Part shown: piece after piece, positions 1 to 12,653 of the stretch | How positions within the stretch are numbered: position 1 is the stretch's first letter | How the letters are laid out: the number at the start of each line of letters is the position of its first letter | From: Anthopleura xanthogrammica | Lineage: Eukaryota; Cnidaria; Anthozoa; Actiniaria; Actiniidae | Reading direction: 5' to 3' | Assembly: GCA_964019055.1 (NCBI GenBank) | Contig: OZ025213.1 | Coordinates: 1,240,001-1,304,000 of the forward strand | Length of the DNA stretch: 64,000 nt | Program-made: the position numbers and the translations under genes | The notes under the pieces: model-generated | Databases searched by the model: none | What the model was told of the DNA's origin: nothing | The model's input: the letters and a program-made list of their open reading frames with translations, nothing else

Positions 1-108
1 TCTGCCACATTTAAAATTTGGAGCCAGTGATGGCTTGTCATTAGTGGTAGAGCTTATCTCTAGTTGTATGATCATGTTACTGCAATTTTACATATTCTGC
101 AAACCCAG

Positions 109-376
109 ACATTCCAATGGCAAAATGGTAAAAATATATTTTTTATACATAAGGCATCAAAGAAATCCAAATATGGTGTTGATCCCAATGCAGATTCTGA
201 AAGACTTAAACAACTTCAGAGAAAGATTGAAGAAAAAGAGCAGAGATTAGCAAAACCAGACTCGTTTTCCAATGTGCAGACTCTCAGTAGGCATGCAATG
301 GAAGTGGAAAGATCGTTGAACAGAGGGACAGAGAAGGCTACAACTCTTAGTCACTTGGTTCAACTAAATGTTCCAG
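109..376 (+). CDS. RBM41: RBM41-like RNA-binding protein, internal exon (pre-RRM helical region)
   Basis: First visible coding exon of a gene that continues at 722, 7888 and 30438. It follows an acceptor ending in cccag at 104-108 and stops at a GT donor at 377. It is 268 nt long, starting on a codon boundary and ending one base into a codon. The product is rich in charged residues: a helical stretch (DSERLKQLQRKIEEKEQRLA), then a conserved LSRHAMEVERSL block. Vertebrate RBM41 has at the same place, from memory, an equivalent segment with LTRREMEIEKSL, so the match is colinear and not only compositional. The reading frame is open further upstream to 64, but that part looks intronic (no conserved residues), so the acceptor at 108 is preferred. 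Earlier exons and the start codon must lie before the window. In vertebrates RBM41 is a nuclear relative of the U11/U12-65K protein (RNPC3) and has been reported to bind U12 snRNA; that function is inferred here. Confidence 0.85.
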
Positions 377-721
377 GTAAAAAAAGCATACAAGACGTAG
401 CAATAGTGAATTTTTTTTTTGTTCGCTCTGATCCAATCAAAAAACATGAAGATGCATATCATCCAATCAGAATGCGTGCAAAAAATGGGGAAATTTATGG
501 TACTGACTGTCAAATGGCTTTCGTTCTGAACCAATCAAAAAGCTTCAAGACGCACACCCAATCAAGCTTTAGCTTTCTACTAATCAAAAATGCTTGAATA
601 CGAAAGTCACGAAATTCTCTTTATTTCAGTGGATGTTTTATTTGATGCACATATTCTTTTATCATTTCTTTTATTATTCTCTTATCATTAAAATTTGTTT
701 TGCACATTGTTCGTTCACCAG
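377..721 (+). other. RBM41-like intron 1 (345 nt)
   Basis: Short GT-AG intron with donor gtaaaa and acceptor ttcaccag. It is phase 1. It contains four spaced CCAATCA motifs (about 432-565) and a related CTAATCA near 582. No coding content is seen once the flanking exons are joined. Confidence 0.8.
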
Positions 722-1053
722 GTTCTTCTGTTGATGACCCTATATTGCAAACTCTTTTGGCCAACAAATTCGTCTCAAAAAACTCAGTAAAATCTCTTGA
801 CCAAAGATCGCAAGAAAATCAAAACAAGCAGGAGATGCAAACTGATACAAGAGGCGGAACTTCTGAAAACCCCGCGTCTTCAAATAAAAGTAGTGCCACA
901 AAGTTTGGCGAGACCTCAGAGGCTGGTAGGTTAAGTCTTCATGCATGCGTCGTTCCTGTCCCTGAAGAAGACATCATCAAAAATAGACTCACACTAGAAG
1001 AAATTAGAAAAGTTCCAAGATTCAATGATTACAGCCCTGGAGAACCAAGTAAG
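722..1053 (+). CDS. RBM41: RBM41-like RNA-binding protein, linker exon ending at the RRM border
   Basis: 332-nt exon between the acceptor at 720-721 and the donor gtatgt at 1054. Its first two bases complete the glycine codon opened by the previous exon, and it ends on a codon boundary. The first two thirds encode a polar, probably disordered linker rich in Gln, Asn, Ser and Thr. The last 35 residues are strongly conserved: VPEEDIIKNRLTLEEIRKVP followed by RFNDYSPGEPSK. The same arrangement (VPEDEI..NRL..EEIRK.P....Y.PGEP.K) directly precedes the RRM in vertebrate RBM41, and a GEP signature also marks the related U11/U12-65K protein. Joining this exon to 7888 places the first RRM strand immediately after GEPSK, as expected. 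The donor is an ordinary U2-type site. Confidence 0.92.
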
Positions 1054-1089
1054 GTATGTTATGACTTGTTTAGTGCATTTATTCTATTA

Positions 1090-1250
1090 GAGTAGTTTTC
1101 GTATGACTATGAAAAACGTACAGCACGGACTGCGCCTTGCCGTGACCGTGTCAGTGCCTTACCGTGTACAAACATTCGACATTCGGTGCCGCGTGTTCGC
1201 GCAGCGCCGTAACCGTGCCGTTGCTTTCCACACTCATACGAAATCTTCTC
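1090..1250. mobile_element. MITE family A, copy 1 (TA target duplication)
   Basis: 161-bp non-coding element with imperfect terminal inverted repeats of about 25 bp: the left end gagtagttttcgtatgacta pairs with the right end, whose reverse complement reads gagaagatttcgtatgagtg. It is flanked by TA at 1088-1089 and 1251-1252, as expected for Tc1/mariner-type transposition. The interior is G+C-rich and built from variants of ccgtgccgt. A second copy with the same ends and interior lies at 61237-61384. No transposase is encoded, so it would be non-autonomous. Confidence 0.75.
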
Positions 1251-1598
1251 TATTTGCCGCTAATTACTAAGGACGTTACTGCACTCACCCCACCCCCAAC
1301 CTCACTGATCCAGGGGTACGGAGGGGAGGGGTATGGGAAGCGTTTGTAATCTTAACTAAAAGGCGTGCTTTTTACTTTATGTTCGTATCACGATCAATGT
1401 TCTTTTAAGAAAAAAATATGTGCACAGGTGGTGCGCAATCTTCGCGATGAAAAAAATCCAGTCTTGATGTGTGGTCTCTTACGGTGCGCATGATCTCGCT
1501 AATCAGATTAGACTTATATCTTAGATATTTGCTTGGATCTGTTCAAGCTAGTCTTACTTATGGTCATGTAAGAGCCACCCAGTGGATAACCATTAAAC

Positions 1599-2270
<672 letters not shown>

Positions 2271-2889
2271 TCAATAAAACTATTCAAGCTCTGGGTCAGA
2301 ATTCCACTCTACTTAGCATTTCCCGCTGGTGTGAAGAGTGCGCAAAGCATTGTTGTTAAAATTCTTTGACCCAAGATTTGATTTGGAAGTCGGTCATTGA
2401 TATTAGAAACGTCATACATGACAAAAATATTCTTGAAACTCTTTTTTTTTTCCAATAAAATGTTAATCTTATAAAAATATGAAATTAAGCTAGAAACTTG
2501 TTGTCCTCTATATACGCAAAACTTTATATTTTCGTAGAGAACCTAAGTATGGTGTAGTAGGTTTAGGGAAAGGATGAGTATTGGATTTCCTCTATGACAT
2601 CATATCGATCATGTTTCAACCGAGATTATAAGATACTGAAGTAGGCTTAGACTATTATTGATATTAATATAAAATATTTGACACAACTCAACTTCCCCTT
2701 CAGGTTTATCGTGTTACACATCTGCTTCTCTTTCTACTCTCTTACCCTTTAATCCTTGCTCGAAATTATAGCCTTGACTACTGAATTACGGTTCCATTTT
2801 TGAGATTAAAATGAAATTTGGCTGCCATCTTTTATTGACATTTTTTTCATTATTAGTTTCAATATTGTTCTAGCTAAAGGCGTTTTTTT

Positions 2890-2981
2890 ATGATGTAAAT
2901 TACTTAATAATTTTGTAAGGCACCTTGAGTCCTAGACATGTGCGCTATATAGATAAATTTATTATTATTATTATTATTATA
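2890..2981 (+). mobile_element. L2/CR1-like LINE 3' tail remnant
   Basis: The sequence ends in gcgctatatagataaattta followed by a short (TTA)n tail. A gcgctatataaa-type end followed by an ATT/TTA microsatellite is typical of L2/CR1-clade LINE 3' ends, and a clearer one with coding sequence attached lies at 49391-49613. Only the tail is recognisable. A SINE sharing the same tail is an alternative. Confidence 0.5.
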
Positions 2982-5900
2982 AATGTGAAATTTGATTAGG
3001 TTAGATCTTGCCTCGAGCCTTGAAAGTTTACTGGACCAGAACAGTGTTTTTATGCTAGAAGATATAATTTATGTAAATTTACCAATACTTGAATTGTGTT
3101 TTTTCTTTCCTAAACGTAAATTGATCTCTAAAATTTTTAACTTTTTCTGTTTTTTTAATGCGTGACGCACATTTGGACACGAACGCGCCCTAGTGAGATA
3201 AGTCATGTACTACATTTCTGAAAACGTAATAGCAAGCTTGTGACTTGTCACTTTTATCAAATTTTAAACTGAGAGAGTCCATTTCTTGGAGTCACGTTCC
3301 AGCAACGACAATAATAACAATCTTGTTGCGTAACCAAGGCCAGTGAGGTCAATCATAGCTCTATTTATAACCTTTCTTATTATTTTTCCGGGTATCCTAA
3401 TATCAAAATTAAATCGACGTCTCGACTAAGCTTATTTTCGGGAATCTGTTTGGGTTAAAAAGCAGAGATCTCACGCTGGTATGCCTTTAATGACGTCCCT
3501 GGAAGGAGTAATCCCTCATTGAGCATGCGCATAGAATTACAAATCTTTCCTACACATGCGCGGTGAAAATGTCATCGAAGATAATATAATAAGATAATCG
3601 TACGATACTTTAAGCATGCGCGGAATCCTTCTGACGTCATCACCGATCTTCAAACCACTTCCCCTATTACGTACATCATCGCGTATATCACAGTTCCCTC
3701 TTTATTGTCATCACAGTTTTGTCATTTTGAAGTGTATTAGTCAGTATTATAAGGGAATAAACCTGTTATCCGCACTGATCAATATCCGAAAGCCTTCCAC
3801 TATATTTACTTTTTCACCCGCTGTTGTTGTTGTTAGTCAGCCTTAATTCCAATTTTCTATAACTTGTTATGACACAGTTCCTTCATCGCGAGTAAATATT
3901 GACGCCTATAACACGAAAATCATGATGTTGTTTGCTTTGAGAAAACGGGCGCTTCCTCCCGCAGAAATGAGTCCTTGAAATCAAGTTGAGACGTTTTGCG
4001 CTTAAGAGTACGTTTACTCTTTAGAATCGTTAACGTTTTCAGTTTCTTAAGACTTAAACAAACGAATGTTCAACTCAAATAGTAGATTGTAGGGTATTTA
4101 ATCGTGAATCAATCAAAGTAGATAATTTCTCCATCTAAGTTTTCGTGCGCTCAAAAGTTAATTAATACTGAGACACACACGCAGCATTGTTTTTGTTCAA
4201 GAGAATTTTCATCGGAAAAAAATTGTGGGTTTAGTATAATGCAATAATTATTAAAAACTACAGGAAAAGGCTCGAAAATAACGTTGAGATCCTAAATTTG
4301 TGGATAACGATAGATGCAGTGCCTGTATTTTTTCTTTCCTTGACTATATAATTTTATATTTTTTTCGGAAGACTAAATTGCAGAGAACCCCTCCCTCCCT
4401 TAGGACAGGTTTATACCTTGGGCAAACCAACCCTCCCCCCTGGGGGGAGTATGTTTTATAATATTCTTTCAGATAATATTAAGAAAGCCTCTTCTCTGCT
4501 GATTTCCGACTATTTTAAGCTTCAATCTGGCGCCAAAAGGTCGTACAAACAGCTGTTAATAGAACGATGACAATATTAAGGTAAAACAAAAAATCATGAA
4601 TATAAACTGGGGAAAAAACATGTTTGTTGCTCGGATTCAATTAAAAAATTTGTCATCTTAAAATTGAAAAGCGTGAAAATTCAATATCTGTTGAAAAACT
4701 CGTGCTGCGAGCCCGGAAATATAACCCAACCCTCGACGGAGCAGTTATTCGTAGCGAGCGCACTTACAACGAGTTGATTCGGTTCTTTAGATTGTTTTTG
4801 GATTATCCAGTGCGTTCTTTCGTGTAATCCTTTGGAGTGCATGAGAAAAGCGAGCAGAAAATTTATTAAAGCATTATATTTTCAAGTACCAACGTAAGTA
4901 TTAAAATACTACATCCTACTTGGCTTTAAAAAAATGCCGTTTTGCTTTAGCGCCATTTTTTTTGGAAATTGTAGAAATTTGTTTTTGTTTTTTAATTGTG
5001 CTTTTTTTTAATGAACGTACAGCAGTACCTAGATTGTCGTTTTAATTGAAACTCCTTCCAAGATAGTTATCTAGTTTAGTTATTCAAATCTCACTATACC
5101 ACTCAACACAATACTCCCCCCTAAGCCAAGCTTGATGGTAGCACTGACAACCTCTACATTCAACTCCCCATTGTTTGCCTCTAAACGCCGAAAGAACAAA
5201 CTTAACACTTCACAGCTTGAATAGAAAAATACAAGAATAGAGGTAAGAAAATATTTTGGTTTTAAAACGGCGATTGCTTGAGTTAGGCTCTTTCAATGCG
5301 TATTACTATAGGGTCATTTGTACTTGCTCAATTTTGAATAAGAAATTGAGGGCCATGGGCGCTTCCTCTGGGAATAGAATTTTGATGGTTTAGAAGTACA
5401 GATTTAAACCGTTTAATAAAAGAATTTAACTTTGGTTATACAGAGAATTTTAAATCAGGCTAGTGTTTGTAAAAATATATACTTTTGCAATTCTTAATAT
5501 TGTCGTGTGGTCTTAGAAAATTGTTAGTTTATTTGTTTGCATTTTTTTTTCTGCGAGTGTTTTATTGTATTTCGCGTAATTACCATCTTCTACTCATTGA
5601 TCCAGGTTTTTTCGTGCGCAACTAAGATTACAGTCTTCTTTTTTTTTCTTCAATTTTTATAAGCTAAAAATGCCAAGCTTAAACTCCCAATATTGGTACC
5701 AATAACTCCGATCTCCTCTGGAACTAATTCTAATGAATATTGACATCAAAATAAAGCGTTGGCGTTGATGCTAATGGTTTTTCCAAAATTTATAGACTTT
5801 CGTAACACGACAGAATATGTTTATTTCATAGCGGTCTAAAGATCGATGACTACCCGCGCAAAATTTGGCTTAAAAAGGTGCTCGAACGCTCTACAAAAAA

Positions 5901-6609
5901 TCCTTCCTCGTTAAGCTAAACTCACCGCTTTTTATTTGGCAATTTAGGGTTTAATTTTTTAGGAAATTTGAAATTATAGTGATTAACTATCCATTATTGC
6001 AATAATGATTGTGGTAAATAGTTCTTAAGCAGGTTCTTTAAATCTGGATGAATGTTTAAGAGAACTGGCGCTTTCGGTAGTTTTTCTGTCTTCATGGGTC
6101 TTAAAAAAGCGTTCCTTTCGTGATTTTGACTGTCGCTAAGTAGTTAACTTCTAAATAAATAGTAACTTTACGAACTTTAAGCTTTACAGACTTTTAAAAT
6201 CATTTCGTTGCTATTTTTTGGTTTGTCATATCTGGTTATTAACAGCGAGATGTATTCATAAATCCAAGCATAAAAAGAGCCGCTTATCTTTTTGATTCTA
6301 ATTCAATTACCACCTAAAACGTCTTCAATGGAAAGCTATTTTTTTCATTCTAACTGACCATTAAACTTCGATCAAGTCGGAGTCCTTTGTCTTGAGTAGT
6401 CGCGCTGTTTTTCGCAGGCTTTGATCTAAGAATTTGGCTAAGGGGGAATGTCATATCTACGTGGGATAACAAGGAAATGAAAATGGTAGACGCTTTGACA
6501 GTAGTCAAAATTGGCGCGAACTTGCCATATTGGCGTCGACGTAGAAGTTACATTTAACCAAAATTAATACTTACTTCCTTTATCAAGTTCTTTTTTTATG
6601 AGATTTTTT

Positions 6610-7490
6610 TAGGGATTTATTGAAAACATACAAAGACAACCGAATAATTGAGGGGAAGCATGGCGTACCTCAAGGTTCAGTTATGTAACCTCGTCATTTC
6701 TAATACAGAGTACTTTAATTTGGCTGTGACACCTTTTAGAATATACAGTCTTAATAAACCCCACTGAATACACTTAAATTTGGTGTACCACAGTGATTGG
6801 TTTTGGCACCTTTTTCTAACACTACCAGCTTTGTCTACACTCTAATAATTTATTTTTTGCAGACATAGACTTGTGAATTAAATGTGTTTTCTCAGGTTTA
6901 TTTATTTTTATCGCTGAATATTTTTACATAAGGCGTAACTAAGGCATATTCAATAACATAAAAAAATATTTTTGTTGAAAAAAAAAACCTTAACTTAGCA
7001 CTCTAGCTCACAACTTAATTGACTGTTATTGTAAGCGCCGATGCAATGAGGTACCTCAAGGATCTTTTTTTAACTCTATCTTTTTTTCTTTTTTTCTATC
7101 TCTTTTTTACTCTATAACACTTCTAGGGTACCTCAGGGTGTGTTGTTGTACCTCTAGCAATAGCACTTCTGGAGTACCCCAAGGATCTGTTGCGGTACCT
7201 CGAGCAATATCACTTCTGGTATGCTTCAGAGATCCCTTCCTCCGGTGTTGTCACATGCATGCAGAATTAGGTTTGGCATTATGTAATGGGATATATGCGT
7301 TGGATAGGTTTATGGGGTACCTCAAGGATCTATTGCTGTACCTCTAGCAATATCACTTCTGGTATACTCCTCCGGTGTTGTCACATACATGCAGAGTTAG
7401 GCTTGGCATTATGTAATAGGATATGCGTTGGATAGGTTTATGAGGTACCTCAAGCCGGATCTATTGCTGTACCTCTAGTATCATAGGCAG
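6610..7490 (+). mobile_element. Cluster of decayed non-LTR reverse-transcriptase fragments
   Basis: Seven stretches translate to versions of the RT motif GVPQGS(V/I)LGP: near 6662 (HGVPQGSVM then a stop), 6787 (FGVPQ, stop, LVLAPF), 7051 (EVPQGS), 7131 (RVPQG), 7173 (GVPQGSVAVP), 7314 (GVPQGSIAVP) and 7443 (EVPQ, two extra residues, SIAVP). The three at 7173-7490 belong to tandem copies of about 130-143 bp that share the block tgttgtcacat.catgcaga and the block gcgttggataggtttatg. Stops and frame breaks are frequent, so nothing is functional. The motif identifies the family as a non-LTR (LINE) reverse transcriptase; the clade cannot be given. Confidence 0.6.
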
Positions 7491-7887
7491 CGATATTGCA
7501 GTGCGATATGAAGCCTGAGACTTCAATAGAGTTAATAATAATAACCAATGTACTGGCTATATTGAGTGTTTTTCCATAACGTAGCAATATCCTTTGCAAT
7601 CATTCTCCCCGGTGTGAACAACCTGCCTGTAATTACACCTATCCTTTCATTATTACCTTGTCGAACTCTTGAATTGATTCAGGCCTTGCCTACGTACTTA
7701 GGTCACGTCCCTGTCCCCTGATTGGTCGATTATTAGTCACCTGATCATTCTATTGATTAGCTGTTTCTTGTTTACTCTTAGTATTTCAATGAACTTTATT
7801 GTTCGATCTATCACTTCTATCGTCAGTGAAGTAACTACTTTGCTTTGAGCTACGGAACAAACAAAATTTTTATTTGTCTTCCTCTAG

Positions 7888-8035
7888 ACTTTGTACCTAA
7901 AGAACTTGAGCTCGAAAGTAACAGAAGAGGACTTGGTGTCGTTATTTCTGCGCTTCCAGCGTCAAGACAGCAACAAGCTTGTTTTCCGTTTGATGAAGGG
8001 ACGAATGAAAGGGCAGGCTTTTGTCACATTTGGAG
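7888..8035 (+). CDS. RBM41: RBM41-like RNA-binding protein, RRM exon a (RNP2 and RNP1)
   Basis: 148-nt exon between the acceptor cttcctctag (ends 7887) and the donor gtatgt (8036). It starts on a codon boundary and ends one base into a codon. It encodes the first three strands of an RRM: RNP2 is LYLKNL at the start, followed by the conserved VTEEDLVSLFLRFQ helix, and RNP1 is KGQAFVTF at the end. Vertebrate RBM41 has LYLKNLSPRVTERDLVSLFARFQ and RGQAFITF in this position (from memory), so similarity is very high. The aromatic residues expected on an RNA-binding RRM surface (Tyr in RNP2, Phe at two RNP1 positions) are present. The exon lies 6.8 kb from the previous one. Confidence 0.94.
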
Positions 8036-9997
8036 GTATGTAAATAAAAACTTACTGCTACAAAAGAACGATACGAAGAAATCCAGAAACTTGGTAACTT
8101 AGTAATTGCAGCTGCAGATAAAATAGTTTACCAAAGCAGGCGACAAAAGCACTTAAATTAAAACTATACTTTAAAAAAATATATAACATCTGAGTAGTTT
8201 TACTAAGACACAATATCACTTACAACTAACTCGCAAAAATAACTAGTCAGATTTTTGAAGTTTAAAGCGATAGGCTTCGTATTCCATGAACGTGGTCGTC
8301 TAAAACGCCTGCATTACCGCATATCTTATAAACAATAAGCACCAAAATTGATTTTAATAAAATCTTGTAAATTTAGTATAAACAGCCTTTGTGCATTTAA
8401 TTTACTTGTAATAGATTTAAAAATAGACTTCTAAAACAGACGAGTATTTTGATATTGCTGCCGAAATCTTTCTTGTAAAGTTCTAACACGAAGTATTGTA
8501 AATTTTGTAAATTTAATGTTATTGGATTTTTGACTTTGGCCATCGATTTTTTTGTATTTACATAAAGTAGTTATTAAAATTGAACGTCAAGACAAATTAA
8601 AGTTTAATGACAGATTTCAATTTTTGTAGAGCACTTGTAAAGTCAAATAAGACTTTTATCATGAACAATAATTTTCTTCAAGCTGGTTGGAATTTTTTCA
8701 TTTCCTTTCGACGCTCGAGGTAGTCTCATTTTAAAAATCATTGTTGAAAACATTCATTCTTAATCTTCTTTTCCCTTTCTTTTCATCTCTTCTTGGTTTT
8801 TTGTCTTTTCTTTTCTTCTGTTCTCTTTTTTTCTATTAATATGACACAACAGAAGTATTAGATTGAATTAGTAAACTACAATATGCTTTTTGACTGTTTA
8901 CAGAAGGTTACAATGTATTAAACTTTCATGTCCAGCAAGACAAAAGGAGAAAAAATATTTATGTCTGGACTTTGCAATCATGGACAACTTGGCGTTCTTA
9001 TTATCGTACGCTTAGAAAAAAAATTTTTTTTTTTGGTTAATGTTTCTTTTTGTGTGTGTGTTTTGTGTATTTTTTGGCTCGTTTGCTTGTTTTGTTTTTT
9101 TCGTTTAAAAAACAAAATTTTCTTCGTTGCTATGTCGATTTTCATGTTGCGTCGTAATTTTCCTCTTACGATTATTAGTTGAATATTTTTTTACTAAAAG
9201 GTTTGACAATATACTTGTATTATAGATATTTATATCACTGTCATTAATATTATTGGAATAATTTATTGGAGGAAAGCGCAATTAAGGCTAAAATCGTGCA
9301 GTGCAAGCTCTGCAGTTGTTAAATAAAATATAAGTTTCTGTCGCGACAATTTTTTTCCTTTTTTCTTTCTTTCTTTTTTTTTTTTTTATCTTCGTAGCAC
9401 TTCGTCATCCATGCTTTTTATCATTTCACAAAAAAATTGAAACCTAGATGTTAAGTTCGCGGTTATCTGTAATTGGCAGTAATACTTTTGAACTTAATTC
9501 ATGTCTTATCTTTTGGTTCAAAAATATACCAAGTCATATTATAAAAAGTAAAAACGGGTTTCTTCATGTAAGAAAAAAAGAGGTGACAATGAAAAAAATT
9601 GCTTTTAGTTTGTATTCACACAGCTGGAAAAGTAGCTTATGAATCCTCTCTTTTTTTAAATGTGAAAACAGCTGCGTAGGTCGGCTAGAAGGTATTTCAA
9701 CTTCATTTATTGTTTGTTTATCTGCATGTTGTGTGTTTGTGTGTTATTTTATTTTTCTTCTAGCTTTTGTTTCTTGTTTGTATTGTGCGTTTTTACTAGT
9801 TTTCCCCTTTTGTTTTGTTTTAAGGCCGTTTTTAATTACGTTGTAATGTTGGTACCTCAATCTCATCCTTGTGCAAAGAGCACTTTAAAATCTTTTAAAA
9901 TAATCATTTATTTCTAAATGTCAAACCGAAAAAAAAAAGGTAAAAGCCTTAAGATTTTATCGATACCCTGAAACAACTTCTGAGCTGATCCAAGTCA

Positions 9998-10378
9998 GGG
10001 CACGACTAACTCGGTGATCTAATTTGAGTTTAGCTTGTTAGGTTCTGCGAAGGGCACGACTAACTCACTGATCAAATTTGAATATAGCTTGTTAGGTTCT
10101 GCGAAGGGTACGACTAACTCACTGATCAAATTTGAATTTAGCTTGTTAGGTTCTGCGAAGGGTACGACTAACTCACTGATCAAATTTGAATTTAGCTCGT
10201 TAGCTTCTGCGAAGGGCACGACTAACTCACTGATCTGATTTGAATTTAGCTCGTTAGGTTCTGCGAAGGGCACGACTAACTCACTAATCAAATTTGAATT
10301 TAGCTTGTTAGGTTCTGCGAAGGGTACGACTAACTCACTAATCAAATTTGAATTTAGCTCGTTAGGTTCTGCGAAAGG
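9998..10378. repeat. 54-bp tandem repeat, about 7 copies
   Basis: Direct repeats with the core gggcacgactaactcactga and a constant 54-bp period. The period is a multiple of three, so frames stay open on both strands; on the - strand the unit reads ISELVVPFAEPNKLNSNL. Differences between copies include synonymous and amino-acid-changing substitutions, and the copy at the low-coordinate end has a TAG in that frame. There is no start context or splice support, so I treat it as a minisatellite and not as a protein. Confidence 0.9.
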
Positions 10379-12572
10379 GAAATCCGGTAACCTCGGAGTA
10401 AAACCCTCGAATCAAAAGAGAGACCAAATTCAAGGGTATTTCTTACAGGTGCACAACTTCACGTTGAAATTGGGTCGGGTTTAACGTAATAAGAATAATA
10501 CAAACTTTGAAACAAGGCCCACTGTAGAAGAAACTGACCTCAATGCCGTGAGATAATACATGAACACCCGAAAACAACGAAATATTGTCATGACAACGCA
10601 ATCGAGACTATCAAATTGGACTCTATTTTTGAACAAGATGTCTGCGGCGTTGTACTTAAATCTAGTAATTTGAGGAAACCTCTTCTTTTATTTACGTTAT
10701 TCCTTAGTAATTGCTAGTTAAAACAAGTATTGGGTACTAATGTGAAGAGTCAGGTTGTGTTAAAGGTTTTCTTTTGATTAGGTGATTGCCCAATCTGCTT
10801 ATAGTATATCTTCATCTTTGGCACACCACAGGTAGCCCAAATATTAAACTTTCATTCTCTACTTTCACAGAGCCCATGAGACATTGCGGGTTTTTTTTTT
10901 TGGGGGGGGGGGGGGGAGGTAACCTGAGTAAAAACCGTAGGTATTATGTTGAAGACTTATAAGATAATGTTGTAAATGCATCTTATGATATTTAAAGATG
11001 TATAAGAAACAAAATAATTTTGATGAAGTCTATAAACTAATTTTTTGGCCCTTCTTCATGAGTCAATACATTTTCTGTAACACTAAACTTCTTGATGTTC
11101 TGAATGTGGGGAAATAACTCAGAATAAACTGATAATCAGTATTTTACAGATAAAAGCAGGTATAGTGTACAATCGGTTGAAGATCGTTTATTTTTATGAC
11201 ACTTTTTGACCGGTCCTTCCCCTCAAACCGCAGTGTATAATGGGCAATATGAAAGTAGAGAATTGAGGATATGTCTTTCTGTTTTCCTGTTGCTAAAAAC
11301 AAACCAGAATTGCTCACTAAAAGGTCTGAAGTAGCTTTCTCGTCATTAGGTCTATCAAATATCACAAGCCCATAGCAACCCAGCCGTTGCTATGTTTTTG
11401 TATGCCATTAAAATACTAATAAATAATTGTATTAATTCGTTGTGTTTTCATACTAACTGATAAGTTACGCGGTGGTAAAGCTTTGATACTTTACTTTGAA
11501 ACTTCCTAACCCCAAAATCGACTTGGGCACGAGCGTTCTTTGTGTTGTTTCCAGTCTTTCTCTTCCTCCGTCAGTTGAGGAGAGATTAGGACATACTCAA
11601 GGATAGGAAGAAGCTATATATTTTTTTGAAATTCTAAGAAGGAATATCAAGATCAAGATCCTCTCATTCTGCCAGGAATTTTTTTCCTACTATAAGGATG
11701 TCGACAATCCAATATACAAAAGTACCTAAAAGGTATGTTTGGGCTACCTGTTTTGATCTTCCTTTACTACTCTGTGAAAACAATCGCTTTTAAAATCGGT
11801 TCTCGGGTACTGTATGTAAACACATTAGACTAAACAAGACCCTGCAGTTACATTTAACCCAAAACGCGGTCACGTAAAAGGTTAAAGTGAGGGATGGGGG
11901 ATTATTACGTCATCATTGTGACGTCATTACGTGGTATTGGTTAATTGAGAATGTAAACAATGACAATTTGGTTTGTTTCATTAGTGTTTATTTTTGTGCT
12001 GTTAACAAGGTTAAAGTGGATTTCTTTGTCGGTTCTCTTAAAAAACGTTCACAGAAAGCACGTACTGTTTTGCTATTGGCTAAAGTGTTGTTTTTAGTGC
12101 TATCTTTGCTTAAGGGTCTTAAACCTACGCATGCTTCGAGCGTTGTTAAGCTCAAAAAAACTAAAAATACACGCAAAGGTTACTTTAAAGGGCGTGAGTT
12201 TTCCATTTGGAATAAAAAAAATTCTCTTTCTATCAACAATGGTTAGGTTTTTATTTTTTATTTTCAAAGGTATTTTTTTATATTCCCCGTGAGTAGGTTT
12301 CTTGATGTCCATATGCGTCGTACATGTATCGTTTCAATAAATCTTGAGGCCCATTTTGAAATATTTGCCTTTCAAATTAATAGACATTTTGCACTGTATT
12401 TTGATTTTTTTTAATCGATTTTACCTTCGTTCCTTTTATGTTAGAAAAATATCGCGGTCTCAAAATACAAGAATTCGGTAAAAAAATAATTTTAATTTAT
12501 TAATGTCATTTGAATTGGGCTCCCTGTGGTTAGGGTGTATCCTCTTGTTTTATACATAATATTGATGGTTTT

Positions 12573-12653
12573 CATAGCCGCCATGTTGGAGGAATTTAAC
12601 AAAAGATTTGTCGTTAGTTTCTTTTGTTATATCATCCAACATGGCTACCATGT
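12573..12653. repeat. Hairpin element, CCATGTTGG family, copy 1
   Basis: Imperfect palindrome with arms of about 35 nt: the left arm contains gccgccatgttggagga...aacaaaaga, and the reverse complement of the right arm contains gtagccatgttggatga...aacaaaaga. A related hairpin with the same ATGGCCGCCATGTTGG end lies at 45553-45626. It is probably a small foldback element or MITE relic. No target duplication could be fixed. Confidence 0.55.

Noticed and set aside
10886..10918. T run followed by a long G run, possibly a G-quadruplex.
   Set aside because: A homopolymer junction whose length is prone to sequencing error; not enough to call a functional element.
11887..12246. 119-codon frame with a Lys-rich, partly hydrophobic product.
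   Set aside because: No recognisable domain or flanking splice sites, in a region inside the RBM41-like intron; kept only as unassigned.
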